Source: Fischerella sp. PCC 9605 (lineage in GTDB: Bacteria; Cyanobacteriota; Cyanobacteriia; Cyanobacteriales; Nostocaceae). From it: a stretch of 64,000 nt of DNA. Under the pieces are notes generated by a model. It saw only the letters and a list, made by a program, of their open reading frames with translations. It searched no databases and had not been told where the DNA came from. The DNA is taken from positions 582,460 through 646,459 of the forward strand of contig NZ_KI912151.1 of the NCBI RefSeq assembly GCF_000517105.1, in the 5' to 3' direction. Positions 28,969 through 39,200 of this stretch are shown here, in pieces; within the stretch, counting starts at the first letter, position 1; the number at the start of each line of letters is the position of its first letter. The position numbers and the translations under genes were made by a program.

Positions 28969-30618
28969 GTGACTCATCCTATATATACTGCTATCACCTT
29001 TGCTCCTGTGCAAGGGTTTATCGAAAAATCCCGGAAACTAAGAGACTTATATGGTGCATCTCTAATTCTGTCTCATCTAAGCAAAAAGATAGTTGATGCT
29101 GTTAATCAGCTTCCAAATTGTGAAGTTATATCTCCTGGACTGCCCAATTTAGAAAAGGGAATGCCAAATCGGATACTGATTAAAGGGGAATTGAGCCAAG
29201 ATAAAGTCCAGAGGCTTTTGTTGGATGAGTGGCAGAAAATTTTACAAGTATGTCGGTCGTGGATAGATGATCCAGAAAATGGAAAATTACGCGAATTAGA
29301 TTACTCCTGGGATAAAGAATGGCGAAACTGGGGTCACTATGCTTGGGAAGTATTTTGGGGACAGGGAAGCGGAAAGACAGAAGATGAAGGAATCATCTTG
29401 GCAATGGAGGACTTAGAAACTCGCAAACTCTCTCGTGCTTGGAAAGCAATTAATTGGATTGGAGAAAGTTCTAGTTTAACAGGTGCAGATGGAATAGCAT
29501 TTCCTGGATTGGGCGCAGAAACTCGCAACCCTAAGCATCTGAATTATAGTTGTGAAAAAAAGGAAATCGAACAATTTTATCAACGTCTTGCAGAGGTTAC
29601 TGAAGAGGTAGATAAATCTGACAATACAACAGAGGAATCAACAGAATCTGAAGATGAAAGTGAAGATGAACAGATAGAAGGTAAGTTTATTGATCCTAAT
29701 GAAAAACTGAGTATCCCTGAATTAGTAAAACGTTTGGTGACTAGGGATGATATAGCCAACACTATTGGAATGGAGAAATTAGATAGAGGTTTTAAGGAAA
29801 TTCAGCGTAAACCAACTAATAATAGACGAGGACAATGGACAGGTTGGTTTATGGGAGATGGCGATAAAGTGGGAGATAAACTCAAAGAAATAGCTAGACA
29901 AAGAGGAGAACAAGGAATAAAGGATTTCAGTTATGAAATGCGAAACTGGGGAAAAAACTTTTATAACAATTTTTATAAAGAAACTAGGTTAGGGCGAGTT
30001 ATTTATGCAGGAGGTGATGATTTTCTCGGAGTAATTTATAGTAGAAATCCCAGAAAGCCCGTGAAGCCATTAGCTGCATTTGAATGGTTAATGACTTTGC
30101 GCTCTAAGTGGAGAGAAAATAAACAAGAATGTAACCAGGTTAATTTAAGTGTCGGGTTTGTGTGGGTTGCTGGTAGCGTACCCCAAAGGGATGTACTCCA
30201 ACATTGCCGTGAAGCAGAGAAACTAGCAAAAAGTCGGGGACGCAATCGGGTGACAATTCGTGTTGTCTTCAACAGTGGACAATATGTGCAGTGGACTTGT
30301 CCTTGGGATTATTTGCATATTTTGAAGAAATATAGTGACCGAAATGGGGAATCAAATTGGAGTCACGTATACGGCGATTTAGCTCAACTTGATGCACGTC
30401 ATGCCTTCGAGTTTAAGCCTTCAGCAATAGATTACAAATTTGCAATTGAATTTTTTGATCTTTATTTTCCTGGGGAAGGGGAATATTTAGAATCACATAT
30501 CGACCATTTGGTTGGTGAGTACGATGATCAATACGATCGCGCTGTTGCTACAACCAATTGGATTCGTAATTTAATATACATCGGCTGGCATTTATGCTCA
30601 AATCCTTTGAATACCTGA
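28969..30618 (+). CDS. cmr2: Compact type III-B Cas10 (Cmr2), no HD domain
   Basis: Large subunit of the Cmr complex. It starts at GTG directly in the Cmr2 N-terminal block FAPVQGFIEKSRKLRDLYGA, so the HD nuclease domain found at the front of many Cas10 proteins is missing. At 549 residues it is much shorter than the usual 800-1000. The two palm domains carry MGDGDKVGDKL (about residue 300) and YAGGDDFLG with the GGDD pair D350/D351, the active site for cyclic oligoadenylate synthesis. A very acidic linker (about residues 215-240, rich in Glu and Ser) separates the N-terminal part from the palm. It overlaps cmr3 by 25 bases. Predicted role: target-RNA-triggered signalling without DNA cleavage. 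Confidence 0.9.
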   Translation: MTHPIYTAITFAPVQGFIEKSRKLRDLYGASLILSHLSKKIVDAVNQLPNCEVISPGLPNLEKGMPNRILIKGELSQDKVQRLLLDEWQKILQVCRSWIDDPENGKLRELDYSWDKEWRNWGHYAWEVFWGQGSGKTEDEGIILAMEDLETRKLSRAWKAINWIGESSSLTGADGIAFPGLGAETRNPKHLNYSCEKKEIEQFYQRLAEVTEEVDKSDNTTEESTESEDESEDEQIEGKFIDPNEKLSIPELVKRLVTRDDIANTIGMEKLDRGFKEIQRKPTNNRRGQWTGWFMGDGDKVGDKLKEIARQRGEQGIKDFSYEMRNWGKNFYNNFYKETRLGRVIYAGGDDFLGVIYSRNPRKPVKPLAAFEWLMTLRSKWRENKQECNQVNLSVGFVWVAGSVPQRDVLQHCREAEKLAKSRGRNRVTIRVVFNSGQYVQWTCPWDYLHILKKYSDRNGESNWSHVYGDLAQLDARHAFEFKPSAIDYKFAIEFFDLYFPGEGEYLESHIDHLVGEYDDQYDRAVATTNWIRNLIYIGWHLCSNPLNT

Positions 30619-31592
30619 TTGCAATTCGCCCGTTAGGTATGATGTACGGGAGTAAAGGGGCGTTTTTGTCACCTGAAAATCTCGTTGGTCGTTCGGGAAC
30701 CAAGTTTCCACCTGATGCAAGTACACTTTCTGGGCTAATATTTAGTGCGAATAAAATTAGCAAAACCTATACACAAGAAGAGTTACGTCATGAACTTGTA
30801 GTGGCGGGCCCATTTTGGGCAGACTGCGAGGATAAACAAGATTTTTATGTACCTATTCCCTGGCATCAAATTATCTCCGAACATGGAGTTGATACTTGGG
30901 TTATCCGTAATGGTCAATGGTATCGAGAAAATGCAGCAAAAAAGCTCGAACCTGACTATCAATGGCAAAAAATTGGTGCTTGGGGTAAACCAGCCCGCGT
31001 CATCAAATCAAACCAGTCGGCGGCAAAATCACCGTGGAAAAGCGTCAGCTTTTTACATCCGCAGATGGAAGTTAATCAACGCTGCGTCAAAAATTCGGGT
31101 GGTTTGTTTCTAGAAAGCGCGGTTCAACTACCAGAGGAATATTGTTTGGTTTACCTAGCGACTTATCCCATCGAAGCAGGATGGTATCGTTTCGGGGGTG
31201 AAAACCATATCGTCGAAATCGAGTGCGAGAAAATTACCCGCAAAAAGATACTCGAACTATTTGAGCAACCAATTGAACGTGCATTCGCATTAATTGTACC
31301 CGGTGTTTGGGGTTCGACGCGGTTTTCGCACCGCTACCCCCTTGAGTTTGAGGAAACCTTTGGCACGCCACTACTCTTAACCGATAAACCTATCCCCTAC
31401 CGCTACCGCGCCACAGGTAGGTTAGGACGCGGACGTTACGCAGTTCCAGCAGGAAGCGTATATGTCTTAAATAAACCAATTGGTAAATCATGGCGGAATT
31501 GGGACGAAACGTGGTTTCCTAACGAAGGCTACAGCCTGCAAAAAGTTGGCTGTGGATTATGTCTACCTGTGAATATTGATGGAGTTGAGTAA
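30594..31592 (+). CDS. cmr3: Cmr3-like RAMP (Cas5 group)
   Basis: 332 residues beginning EYLIAIRPLGMMYGSKGAF with LSPENLVGRSGTKFPPDAST, the N-terminal pattern of Cmr3. It has a glycine-rich C-terminal loop (YRATGRLGRGRYAVPAGSVY). Cmr3 caps the complex and holds the crRNA 5' handle. The stop overlaps the next start as TAATG, so translation is coupled with both neighbours. It is the only candidate Cas5-type subunit in the operon. Confidence 0.85.
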   Translation: MLKSFEYLIAIRPLGMMYGSKGAFLSPENLVGRSGTKFPPDASTLSGLIFSANKISKTYTQEELRHELVVAGPFWADCEDKQDFYVPIPWHQIISEHGVDTWVIRNGQWYRENAAKKLEPDYQWQKIGAWGKPARVIKSNQSAAKSPWKSVSFLHPQMEVNQRCVKNSGGLFLESAVQLPEEYCLVYLATYPIEAGWYRFGGENHIVEIECEKITRKKILELFEQPIERAFALIVPGVWGSTRFSHRYPLEFEETFGTPLLLTDKPIPYRYRATGRLGRGRYAVPAGSVYVLNKPIGKSWRNWDETWFPNEGYSLQKVGCGLCLPVNIDGVE

Positions 31593-32410
31593 TGTACAAA
31601 CGCGCACACGGTATCATTGAAACCCTTTCTCCACTGCACGTTGGTGCGGCAGCTGGAGAAGAAAGCGGTAATTTGAACCTGATTTTCCGCGACCAGTTCA
31701 CCCAAACTGGTATTATTCCTGCTAGTTCTCTACGCGGTCGCTTTCGTGCAGATATGCGTCAATGTTTTGATGACGAAGCGCAAGGAAATGCACAGGTTAA
31801 CTATTGGTATGGCGAAGCAGCGGACTCGGAGCGATCAAATGTCAATAACGAGTCTATCGTTAAATTTGAACACGCATCAATTATCTGGTTTCCCGTATTT
31901 AGTCCCGGACAACCAATGGTTTGGGTGAGTTCTCCCCGTCTCCTCAAACGCTACAAACGCATTACTGAAATGACTCAAGAAGTACCCGAACCTTATACCG
32001 GTTCTCGCAAGCTGAGGACACGCGAAGCACGGGGTCAAAGAACCTTGTTTTTTAACATCGGATTTTTGACAATCGATAATGGCATCACAAACCTATCGGC
32101 GTGGTTTCCGAATGGTGAAGAATTACCTGCGGTTATCGTTGATGATGCTGACATTGGGATGATTCACGACATGGCGCTTTATCGCCAAAGTCGAGTCAGG
32201 CTTAAAGAAGACCAAAAAGTAGTTGATGATAACGGATTTTTTAATACAGAAGCGTTACCAGAAGGAACGATTTTAGTGTTTCCAATCGCATTACGGAAAA
32301 CGGACGCAACATGGAACCCTTTCAATGGTAAGCGGAAGGCTGAAATGTACCTTGGTGGACTAGAATCGATTGGTTTTGGATACTGCGAGTTGACACTTAA
32401 GGGGGTATAG
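31592..32410 (+). CDS. cmr4: Cmr4-like RAMP (Cas7 backbone subunit)
   Basis: 272 residues. The start IETLSPLHVGAAAG and the loop IIPASSLRGRFRADM match the Cas7/RAMP backbone; EGTILVFPIAL and the C-terminal YLGGLESIGFGYCEL (glycine-rich loop) agree. In Cmr4 and Csm3 the loop between these two blocks normally holds the target-RNA cutting aspartate in a G-x-(I/V/L)-D context. Here the segment reads SGNLNLIFRD, with Asn29 at the likely position. Target cleavage may therefore be weak or lost, although D34 is close. It overlaps cmr3 by one base and is two bases from cmr5. Confidence 0.83.
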   Translation: MYKRAHGIIETLSPLHVGAAAGEESGNLNLIFRDQFTQTGIIPASSLRGRFRADMRQCFDDEAQGNAQVNYWYGEAADSERSNVNNESIVKFEHASIIWFPVFSPGQPMVWVSSPRLLKRYKRITEMTQEVPEPYTGSRKLRTREARGQRTLFFNIGFLTIDNGITNLSAWFPNGEELPAVIVDDADIGMIHDMALYRQSRVRLKEDQKVVDDNGFFNTEALPEGTILVFPIALRKTDATWNPFNGKRKAEMYLGGLESIGFGYCELTLKGV

Positions 32411-32412
32411 GC

Positions 32413-32829
32413 ATGAGTTGGTATCCGTATAATTTAGACCGTGAAGCACAGCGCCTTGTCCTCAAATACCGCAACGACGATGTGATTAAAGAATCGCACA
32501 GAATGCGGACAACGGTTGCATACGGTTTGGAAAGATTTTGGGGAGAACACTTACGCTTGTTGGCTAAAAGCGACGCCAAGGAACAAGCAAAAGGTAGGTA
32601 TTGGTGTGAAACCTGGCAAAAGTTCGCAACTATTATGACGCGAACCGGGATTACTCTTCCCAAGAATAATGTTTCTAATCATGACACGGAACAGATTCAA
32701 GCTGTTGCCCAAGAACTTTGGAACCTTTCCCTTGAAGACCAACGAATTTGCTTGGCGGTGCTAACACAGTTCTGTGACAGCCTTGTGTGGTGGACGCAGC
32801 GATACAAGAGAACAGGAGAACGTGAATGA
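32413..32829 (+). CDS. cmr5: Cmr5-like small subunit (Cas11)
   Basis: 138 residues, all-helical, with basic and aromatic residues (RLVLKYRNDDVIKESHRMRT, WWTQRYKRTGERE). Size and position in the operon match the small subunit Cmr5/Cas11 that lines the crRNA-target groove. Sequence identity to Cmr5 is not obvious by eye; position carries most of the weight. ATGA overlap with the next gene. Confidence 0.75.
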   Translation: MSWYPYNLDREAQRLVLKYRNDDVIKESHRMRTTVAYGLERFWGEHLRLLAKSDAKEQAKGRYWCETWQKFATIMTRTGITLPKNNVSNHDTEQIQAVAQELWNLSLEDQRICLAVLTQFCDSLVWWTQRYKRTGERE

Positions 32830-34502
32830 TGACGCATAATGCCAATGAAGTTCCGTTAATGTTTCAAGCGCAGATATCAGGGCGCGGTCAAATGCAATAT
32901 ATCGATCGCCATCAAGAAAATCCAGCCTATCGCTGGGTGGATGAGTGGCTTGAAGGAACTGCACAGCGTCTACCAAATTTGCTGACAAAACAAAACACCG
33001 CAAATTTCCGTAAAAAAGAGTGTAAAATTACATGGAGATTTGTAACCAATAGTGGTAGTGATGCTGATTTTATTCGTCCTGTCATCGCTGCTAATGGGTT
33101 TCCATTCTATCCGGGTGCAAGCATGAAAGGTGCATTCCTACGGGCTTGTACTCACGAACAAGCACAACGGTATTGTGGTAGCAAGAATAAAAATGGTGAC
33201 ACTGAACCGGGAATTCTGCGATTTCATGGCGGATATCCGCGCGATGCGACGTGGCGCAACCAGTCTTTAGTCGATATTGTCCATCCACAACAACCCTGGC
33301 AAGTCAAAAATAATACTAAAGACGATGGAGCATTTGCACTCATTTCCTTGTATCAACCAACGCTCGTATTTGCAATATCGAGTAGCAACAAACTAGACGA
33401 AACTATATGGGAGGAAATTTGGCAGATTTGGGAAACCGCCTTGGAACGGGGAATTGGTTCCCGCACAAGTGCGGGGTACGGACAACCTGTAAAACACTCG
33501 CAAAACAAGTTGCTGAAAATTTGGTTACACGGACAAGGTTTAGCGTCTAAATTACTAGATGGTTCTGAAGAGTTCCGCCCTAATATGTTTAAAGCCGCTT
33601 TACGCGGACATACGTTAAGGCTTTTTGGCGGTGTCACCGATGCGGTAACAGCAGAAGACTTGACAAACGAACTTTGGGGAGGATTTAAGCGTGATGGTGC
33701 AGTGGCTGGGGTTTTAGGTATAGCTTTTAACTCCATTGAGTTGGAATTAAGTGAATATAGGTATAGAAACGATAATGGTAACTGGGTTTCAATGCCTACC
33801 TATGAGTTAGAGGAAGGAATTTTGACCTTATTTTCTACTTGCAATCTCTCAGAAAATGAAAGCAAAAGATTGAGAACCCTTGCAATCAACCTGATCAAAT
33901 TTACTTTACTCCTGAGTGGGTTTGGTAAGTCATGGCGACGAGTTGACCATCGTATCTTTTTCAATGATTATGTTAGAAATCAGGTCAATCCGATGATTGG
34001 ATGTCATTGGGAATTTACTGAATTGTCGAAAAAATTATATTATCCTATTAATAAATTAAGTGATATTACGGTTTTTTTACACAATCTGCGTGAAAGAAAT
34101 CTAAGAGACTGGTTACAAATCAAACAAAAACCTTTACGCGACACACCAGCACCTTGGCGTGAAGCATGGCATCCTAATAACGTCGAAGTATGGGGACGCA
34201 TTGCTAGAGATGAAGACGACTGTTTGGCGGTGCGCTGGTTTCACAGTAACTATAACACCAACGCCTCGATTAAAGGCTCAATTTTAACTGGAAGAATTAA
34301 TCAAATTGGTCGGATTTGGCATCGCATGTATCCTCGATATATCAAGACGGAGGACGGTGACTTACAACGTCAAGGTGACGAATTTATCGAACTGTTAACA
34401 ATTTTTCCCAACCGCGAAGATGAGAGAACACGGGGGTTTCTGGAATTCCTCGCTCAACACAGACGGTTTACTCAACTATATCCACAGGAGCGTAGACTAT
34501 GA
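32826..34502 (+). CDS. cmr6: Double-length Cmr6, probable Cmr6-Cmr1 RAMP fusion
   Basis: 558 residues, about twice a normal Cmr6. The first half (to about residue 220) is Cmr6-like: ANGFPFYPGASMKGAFLRAC, the Cas7 thumb-type loop, and ALERGIGSRTSAGYGQP, the glycine-rich loop. The second half starts another RAMP-like pattern: EEFRPNMFKAALRGHTLRLF and, after a gap, GAVAGVLGIAFNSIELEL. This resembles the RP-x-LRG-x-LR and glycine-serine blocks of Cmr1. No separate cmr1 exists in the operon, which supports a fusion. It overlaps cmr5 and the CARF-HEPN gene by 4 bases each. Confidence 0.75.
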   Translation: MMTHNANEVPLMFQAQISGRGQMQYIDRHQENPAYRWVDEWLEGTAQRLPNLLTKQNTANFRKKECKITWRFVTNSGSDADFIRPVIAANGFPFYPGASMKGAFLRACTHEQAQRYCGSKNKNGDTEPGILRFHGGYPRDATWRNQSLVDIVHPQQPWQVKNNTKDDGAFALISLYQPTLVFAISSSNKLDETIWEEIWQIWETALERGIGSRTSAGYGQPVKHSQNKLLKIWLHGQGLASKLLDGSEEFRPNMFKAALRGHTLRLFGGVTDAVTAEDLTNELWGGFKRDGAVAGVLGIAFNSIELELSEYRYRNDNGNWVSMPTYELEEGILTLFSTCNLSENESKRLRTLAINLIKFTLLLSGFGKSWRRVDHRIFFNDYVRNQVNPMIGCHWEFTELSKKLYYPINKLSDITVFLHNLRERNLRDWLQIKQKPLRDTPAPWREAWHPNNVEVWGRIARDEDDCLAVRWFHSNYNTNASIKGSILTGRINQIGRIWHRMYPRYIKTEDGDLQRQGDEFIELLTIFPNREDERTRGFLEFLAQHRRFTQLYPQERRL

Positions 34503-36046
34503 CAACGTGGATTGTCACAACGGGTAACATCGACGTACAAATTCTACGCGATCGCAAAAATAACTGGGGTTCCTTATACAGTGATGTACGCGATGACCTT
34601 GTATGTAATGAATTTGCCAATCTCTCAAAGTTGAACCCTTATGACCGAGACTCAAACTACACCGCACCTGCCCGTGTTATAGGTTGTGTCTACGGTCATC
34701 GTCTCGATGATTATCAAGATTTAATATTTCCGTTGCTTGACACTTTTTGCCGTTATTTTCAGCAAAAAAATATCAAACCTGAACGAATTATAGTTTTGTT
34801 GACCGATCAATCACAGATTTTTTCTGAAGAACAGATACTTTATGCAAGTTGTCCTTACTGGCAAGATACATGTACTTTAAAACCTATTTTAACATGGTAT
34901 TTGCATAAAAATTTAGGTATTAAACCAGAATTTGAGACTCTCGAACCGACAAAATTGAAGCACGGGTTAGACCACTGGAACGAAACTTTATTGATAGTCA
35001 AGCAAACATTTCAGAAGTTGAAAGATAATCCACTCAAAACCGTTTATCTGAGCCATCAGGCGGGAACACCAGCTATATCCTCAGCAGTTCAGTTTGTCAG
35101 TTTAGGACAGTTTAAGAAGGTTGAATTTGTTCTGAGCAATTACTACTATGATGATAACTACAATCTGCAATCTGAACCCGATATAATTCCTAGTTCGGAA
35201 TATGGGCGAGGGATACAAATCCAAAAAGCGAAACAGTTAATTATTAGTGGATTTCCGGGAGCAGCACTCAAAATTTTAGAAGGAATTGAACGCATTAAGC
35301 CAAATATAATTACTGAACTTAACCAGATGGTTGATTTCTTCAACCTTTACCGTTCAGATACCGACACAAATGATGATTTAACCGTTGAAGCTTCAACACA
35401 ACGAATTGTAGATAGTTTAGATTTGCTTGGAATTTTCTTCAGCCATAAGAATTACTTGCAAGGAATTGCATTATTAATGGCAGCACACGAAACTTTTCTT
35501 AAAGCTGCAATTTTGTCTAAAGTACAAAAATTAAATTCAACAATTAACTTAGAAGGAGTGATTTGGAGTGTTTACGATTTAGTGAAGTGGCTGCCTCTCG
35601 GCTTATTTTTAAATCAATCGCTTCAAAATGCAAGTATTGATACGAAAAAGCAAGCCTTAACTGCGGTTAATTTTCCCGTGATAAATTATCGCCTTGAATC
35701 AGATAGTGACTTTAATGTGACAAATAAAAATTTTGCACTCCTCGCATGGTTACAAGCATTAGAACCTAACATTGAGACCTGGAATTTAATGAAACGGTAC
35801 TGCAAAAAAGAACCAGAATTTGATAAAGACCTTCGCAATCAACTAGTTCATAACCTTTGTGGAATGAAAGATACAGATGTTGTTAAATATTTGAGAGGTT
35901 CTAAAACAGAATGTGGTTCTGATGTGATGAAAATATATAATGAACATGTCAAAGAGCCATTTTTTAAAGCACTCCAGCTACTTGAATTGCCATTTACACG
36001 TGAAAAATTACAAAAACGCCTTCAAGAGATTGCTAATATGTTATAG
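34499..36046 (+). CDS. CARF-HEPN RNase (Csm6/Csx1-like) ancillary effector
   Basis: 515 residues. The N-terminal half is a CARF-like Rossmann fold: it opens TWIVTTGNIDVQILRD and has the ligand-loop block YLSHQAGTPAISSAVQFVSL (about residue 190), similar to the TGGT-x-x-M motif of CARF proteins. The C-terminal half is helical and ends with the HEPN RNase motif R-x4-H in RNQLVHNLCG (R446, H451). Such proteins are RNases activated by cyclic oligoadenylate from Cas10. It overlaps cmr6 by 4 bases, so it is made with the complex. I cannot tell Csx1 from Csm6 subfamily by eye. Confidence 0.82.
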   Translation: MTTWIVTTGNIDVQILRDRKNNWGSLYSDVRDDLVCNEFANLSKLNPYDRDSNYTAPARVIGCVYGHRLDDYQDLIFPLLDTFCRYFQQKNIKPERIIVLLTDQSQIFSEEQILYASCPYWQDTCTLKPILTWYLHKNLGIKPEFETLEPTKLKHGLDHWNETLLIVKQTFQKLKDNPLKTVYLSHQAGTPAISSAVQFVSLGQFKKVEFVLSNYYYDDNYNLQSEPDIIPSSEYGRGIQIQKAKQLIISGFPGAALKILEGIERIKPNIITELNQMVDFFNLYRSDTDTNDDLTVEASTQRIVDSLDLLGIFFSHKNYLQGIALLMAAHETFLKAAILSKVQKLNSTINLEGVIWSVYDLVKWLPLGLFLNQSLQNASIDTKKQALTAVNFPVINYRLESDSDFNVTNKNFALLAWLQALEPNIETWNLMKRYCKKEPEFDKDLRNQLVHNLCGMKDTDVVKYLRGSKTECGSDVMKIYNEHVKEPFFKALQLLELPFTREKLQKRLQEIANML

Positions 36047-36110
36047 GTGATTTATAAAGTGAATATTAAGGATCTCTAACCCTTACGTCGATTGTAGATT
36101 CCCCCTTAAT

Positions 36111-36129
36111 CCCCCTTTTTTTAGGGGGG
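36111..36129. terminator. Possible bidirectional terminator between convergent genes
   Basis: CCCCC, loop TTTTTTTA, GGGGG between the effector operon (ends 36046) and the TPR-CHAT gene (ends 36260). The CCCCCTTAATCCCCC context is also a common cyanobacterial repeat, so function is uncertain. Confidence 0.45.
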
Positions 36130-36259
36130 TTGTGGGGATCAGATTTTCTTTATAAATGAACTCTTAGAGTCAGTGACTTAGCTTTTTTTGTGTTAAGCGC
36201 GATCGCCAACGAAAGTTACGGTGCAGAAGAATTATCTCTTCTGTTTTTACTTTTAACTT

Positions 36260-39200
36260 TTATTTTTCACTTGTTTGACAAATCCACGCACCCCAGTAAA
36301 AGGGATGCTCAAGCGGTGTATCTTCTTCATAATAATCAATTTTACTTTGTGGTGATAATTCCTTTACTCCCAAAAGTTCTTTCAACACTTCCATACCCAA
36401 AGCAGATTGCCGCAATTTTTTTACCGTAATTTTACGTATATAATTTTGAGCATTCTGTAACGCTTCAGTACGCCCCATCCCTGATTGCAAATTATCAAAA
36501 AACCGATCCATCAATAGCGCAGTTGCTCTATCAGGCACTTTCCACAGGCTCATTACAAGTGTTTTTGAACCTGCAACAGCAAAAGCACGACGCAATCCAA
36601 ATACACCTTCGCCAATTTTAATATCTCCTCTGGCAGTATCGCAGGCAGACAATACAGTCAGTTCGTTCGCCCACAAGTCCAAGCTGGCGATCTCCTGGGC
36701 AAAGACAAAGCCTTTACCTGCTTGGGGTGGTAGATTACCCCCAGATAACCAAGTATTTGCACCCGCAAGAGCAAGTCCAGAACGCATCATCGGGTTTTTT
36801 ACCTTTGACACCTCAAAACGCTTGATCCCCAACTCTTCACGCTTCATCTTAGGTGGTGCTTGCGGCGAGTCGGGTAAAAATAAACCGTGAGTGGCGATGA
36901 GCATAACTTTGGGACACTTACTACTGGTTAGGTGGGTTTCAAGTGCTTGTGTTCCCATATATAACCGTGCATCTGGTAGCTTTTTGGCAACACTTTCACC
37001 AAGAAACCTTGTACCGATCGCGCGAGATAAAACCTCACCATCAAGAGTATCGATAAATTCTTCTCTCCCTGGTTCTTTTACTTCCTCAATCTTCTGCTCA
37101 CTAGCCAAATCAAAATCTGGATCGGCTATTACAATAGGTGCATCCGCAGTGCGTGCAGTCTGTACTCTAGAACGGAGCATGTCCCGCCCGACACCTATAT
37201 ACGAGATGATGTATTCATCCATGAGCAGGTGCGTGCCCGTCTCATCAATTGGTAATATTTGAAACGGCAGTAAGTTCAGATTCCCATCCGGTGCAACGAT
37301 CAGATGTTCATAACCTTGTACCACCTCACGGATCGGCTCAAAAAGCACTCGACTCAGTTGAATAGCTACCGTTGGATCGTATTGTTTAACTTGCAATTTA
37401 GGTAGGTCAGCGACTTTTCCCCACGCCAGGGTTTTTTTAGTTGGGTCACAAGCAAGCGATCGCAATGCTAAAATCAGCTCATCTATAGCTTCGGCTTCTC
37501 CTAAATCGATCATCTGCACTGCATCTGGTTGTCCAGTTCTTAAGACAAATGCCAGATAACGAGCAGGATGCCATTGTATTTCTCCTCTGGCTGGGATTGC
37601 ATGAAAATGGAAGACATCGAACCGGACAAATTCAACTAATATCGCATTAGTTGGTAATGCTTCAGCCACTGCAAAGCGATCGCCAAGTTTCTCTGTTAAT
37701 TGAATTTCTGGTACTTGAGCTGCTAGTTGTTTTTGTAAGTGGTTATATCTAGCCTCCAGTCCTGCTAACTCTTTCTGGTAGGTAGTGAAATCACTGATTT
37801 GAGGAGTAGAAAAAGTCAACTTTACCAACTGTGCATTCAAATCAGCCAGTTGACGAAACTGTTCTTGGAGATGGGGATAGCGATCGCTATATAAAGCTTC
37901 ATTTTGAGCAGCCAGTGACGCGGCTGTTAAAGCTTTGCGTTTGAGGACAAAATCTAACGCTTGCTGCAAAGCATATTCTGAACTAGGAAGATGCTTGTAA
38001 ATTAGAGAGAGAAATAAATCGAAACTACCTCTGATTTTCTCAATCCAAGCTATCCGGTCATTTTCTGAACTAAAAGCAAATACATTACTAATTAACTTAT
38101 CATTGATTTCGCTGGCTTGAATGCGACATGACAAAGCATCAACAGGACGTTGAGTAGCAGCTAATAAAGTTGCTAAATTATTTAAACTAAATGCCACATC
38201 AGGATGATTATCTCCCAACAGAGACTTCCTCATCAATAAGGCTGCTCTATAATATTGTTCGGCTTCGAGATAGCGTCCAACAGACAAGTATATTTCTGCC
38301 AAATTATTTAAAGTGTTGGCAATATCTGGATGTTCTTGACCTAATAAAGACTTTCTGATCTTTAATACTTCTAAATGCATTTGTTCAGCTTGGTCATAGC
38401 GCCCCAGACTGCCATAAATTGTAGCTAAATTATTCATCGTGCTGGCTATTTGCGGATGTTGATTGCCAAACTGACTTTTGACAATCAACAACACTTCTAA
38501 AAATAATTGCTCTGCTTGCGTATATTTAAATTGAGCATCGTATAATACTCCTAAATTATTGAGACACGCTGCTACATCAGGATGCATTTCTCCCAGTAAG
38601 CTTTTACTCAGCGAATAGGCTTCTCGATAAAGTTCCTCGGCTTGGGAATACCGCCCTTGTAAACGATAAATTTCTGCGATTTTATTGAAACTGTCTGCAA
38701 TATCGGGATGTTCTTGTCCAAATATATTCTTTCTAATTGCTAGAGCTTCTAAATATTTTTGTTCAGCATCCGAAAAACGCCCTTGCTCTTGATACAATCC
38801 ACCCAAATGATTTAAATTATCAGCAACATCGGGATGATTTTTTCCATATATATTTTCGTGGAGCAATAATGCTGACAAATATTTTTCTTCGGCTGCTTGG
38901 TAGCGTCCTTGACATGTATAGAGAACTGCGAGATTATGTAAACTGAGGGCAATATCTGGATGTTTGGGAGTTAAGGAGCCTTGCCTGATAGAATCAGCTT
39001 CTAGATACACTTGCTCTGCTTGCATATAACGCCCTTGTAAAAGATAAATATCTCCTAAATTACTCAAGCTTTGTGCAACTTCTAAATGCTCGTTTCCAAA
39101 TAAATTTTTGCGCATTGCCAAGGCTGTTAAATGCATGTTTACTGCATCTGTATAACGCCCTTGATTTTTATAAGTGTTAGCGAGATTGTTTAAGGTAATT

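Noticed and set aside
28969-34502. Type III-A (Csm) assignment of the effector operon
   Set aside because: Cas10 has the Cmr2 N-terminal block, and Cmr3-like and Cmr6-like subunits are present; no Csm2, Csm4 or Csm5 pattern is seen.
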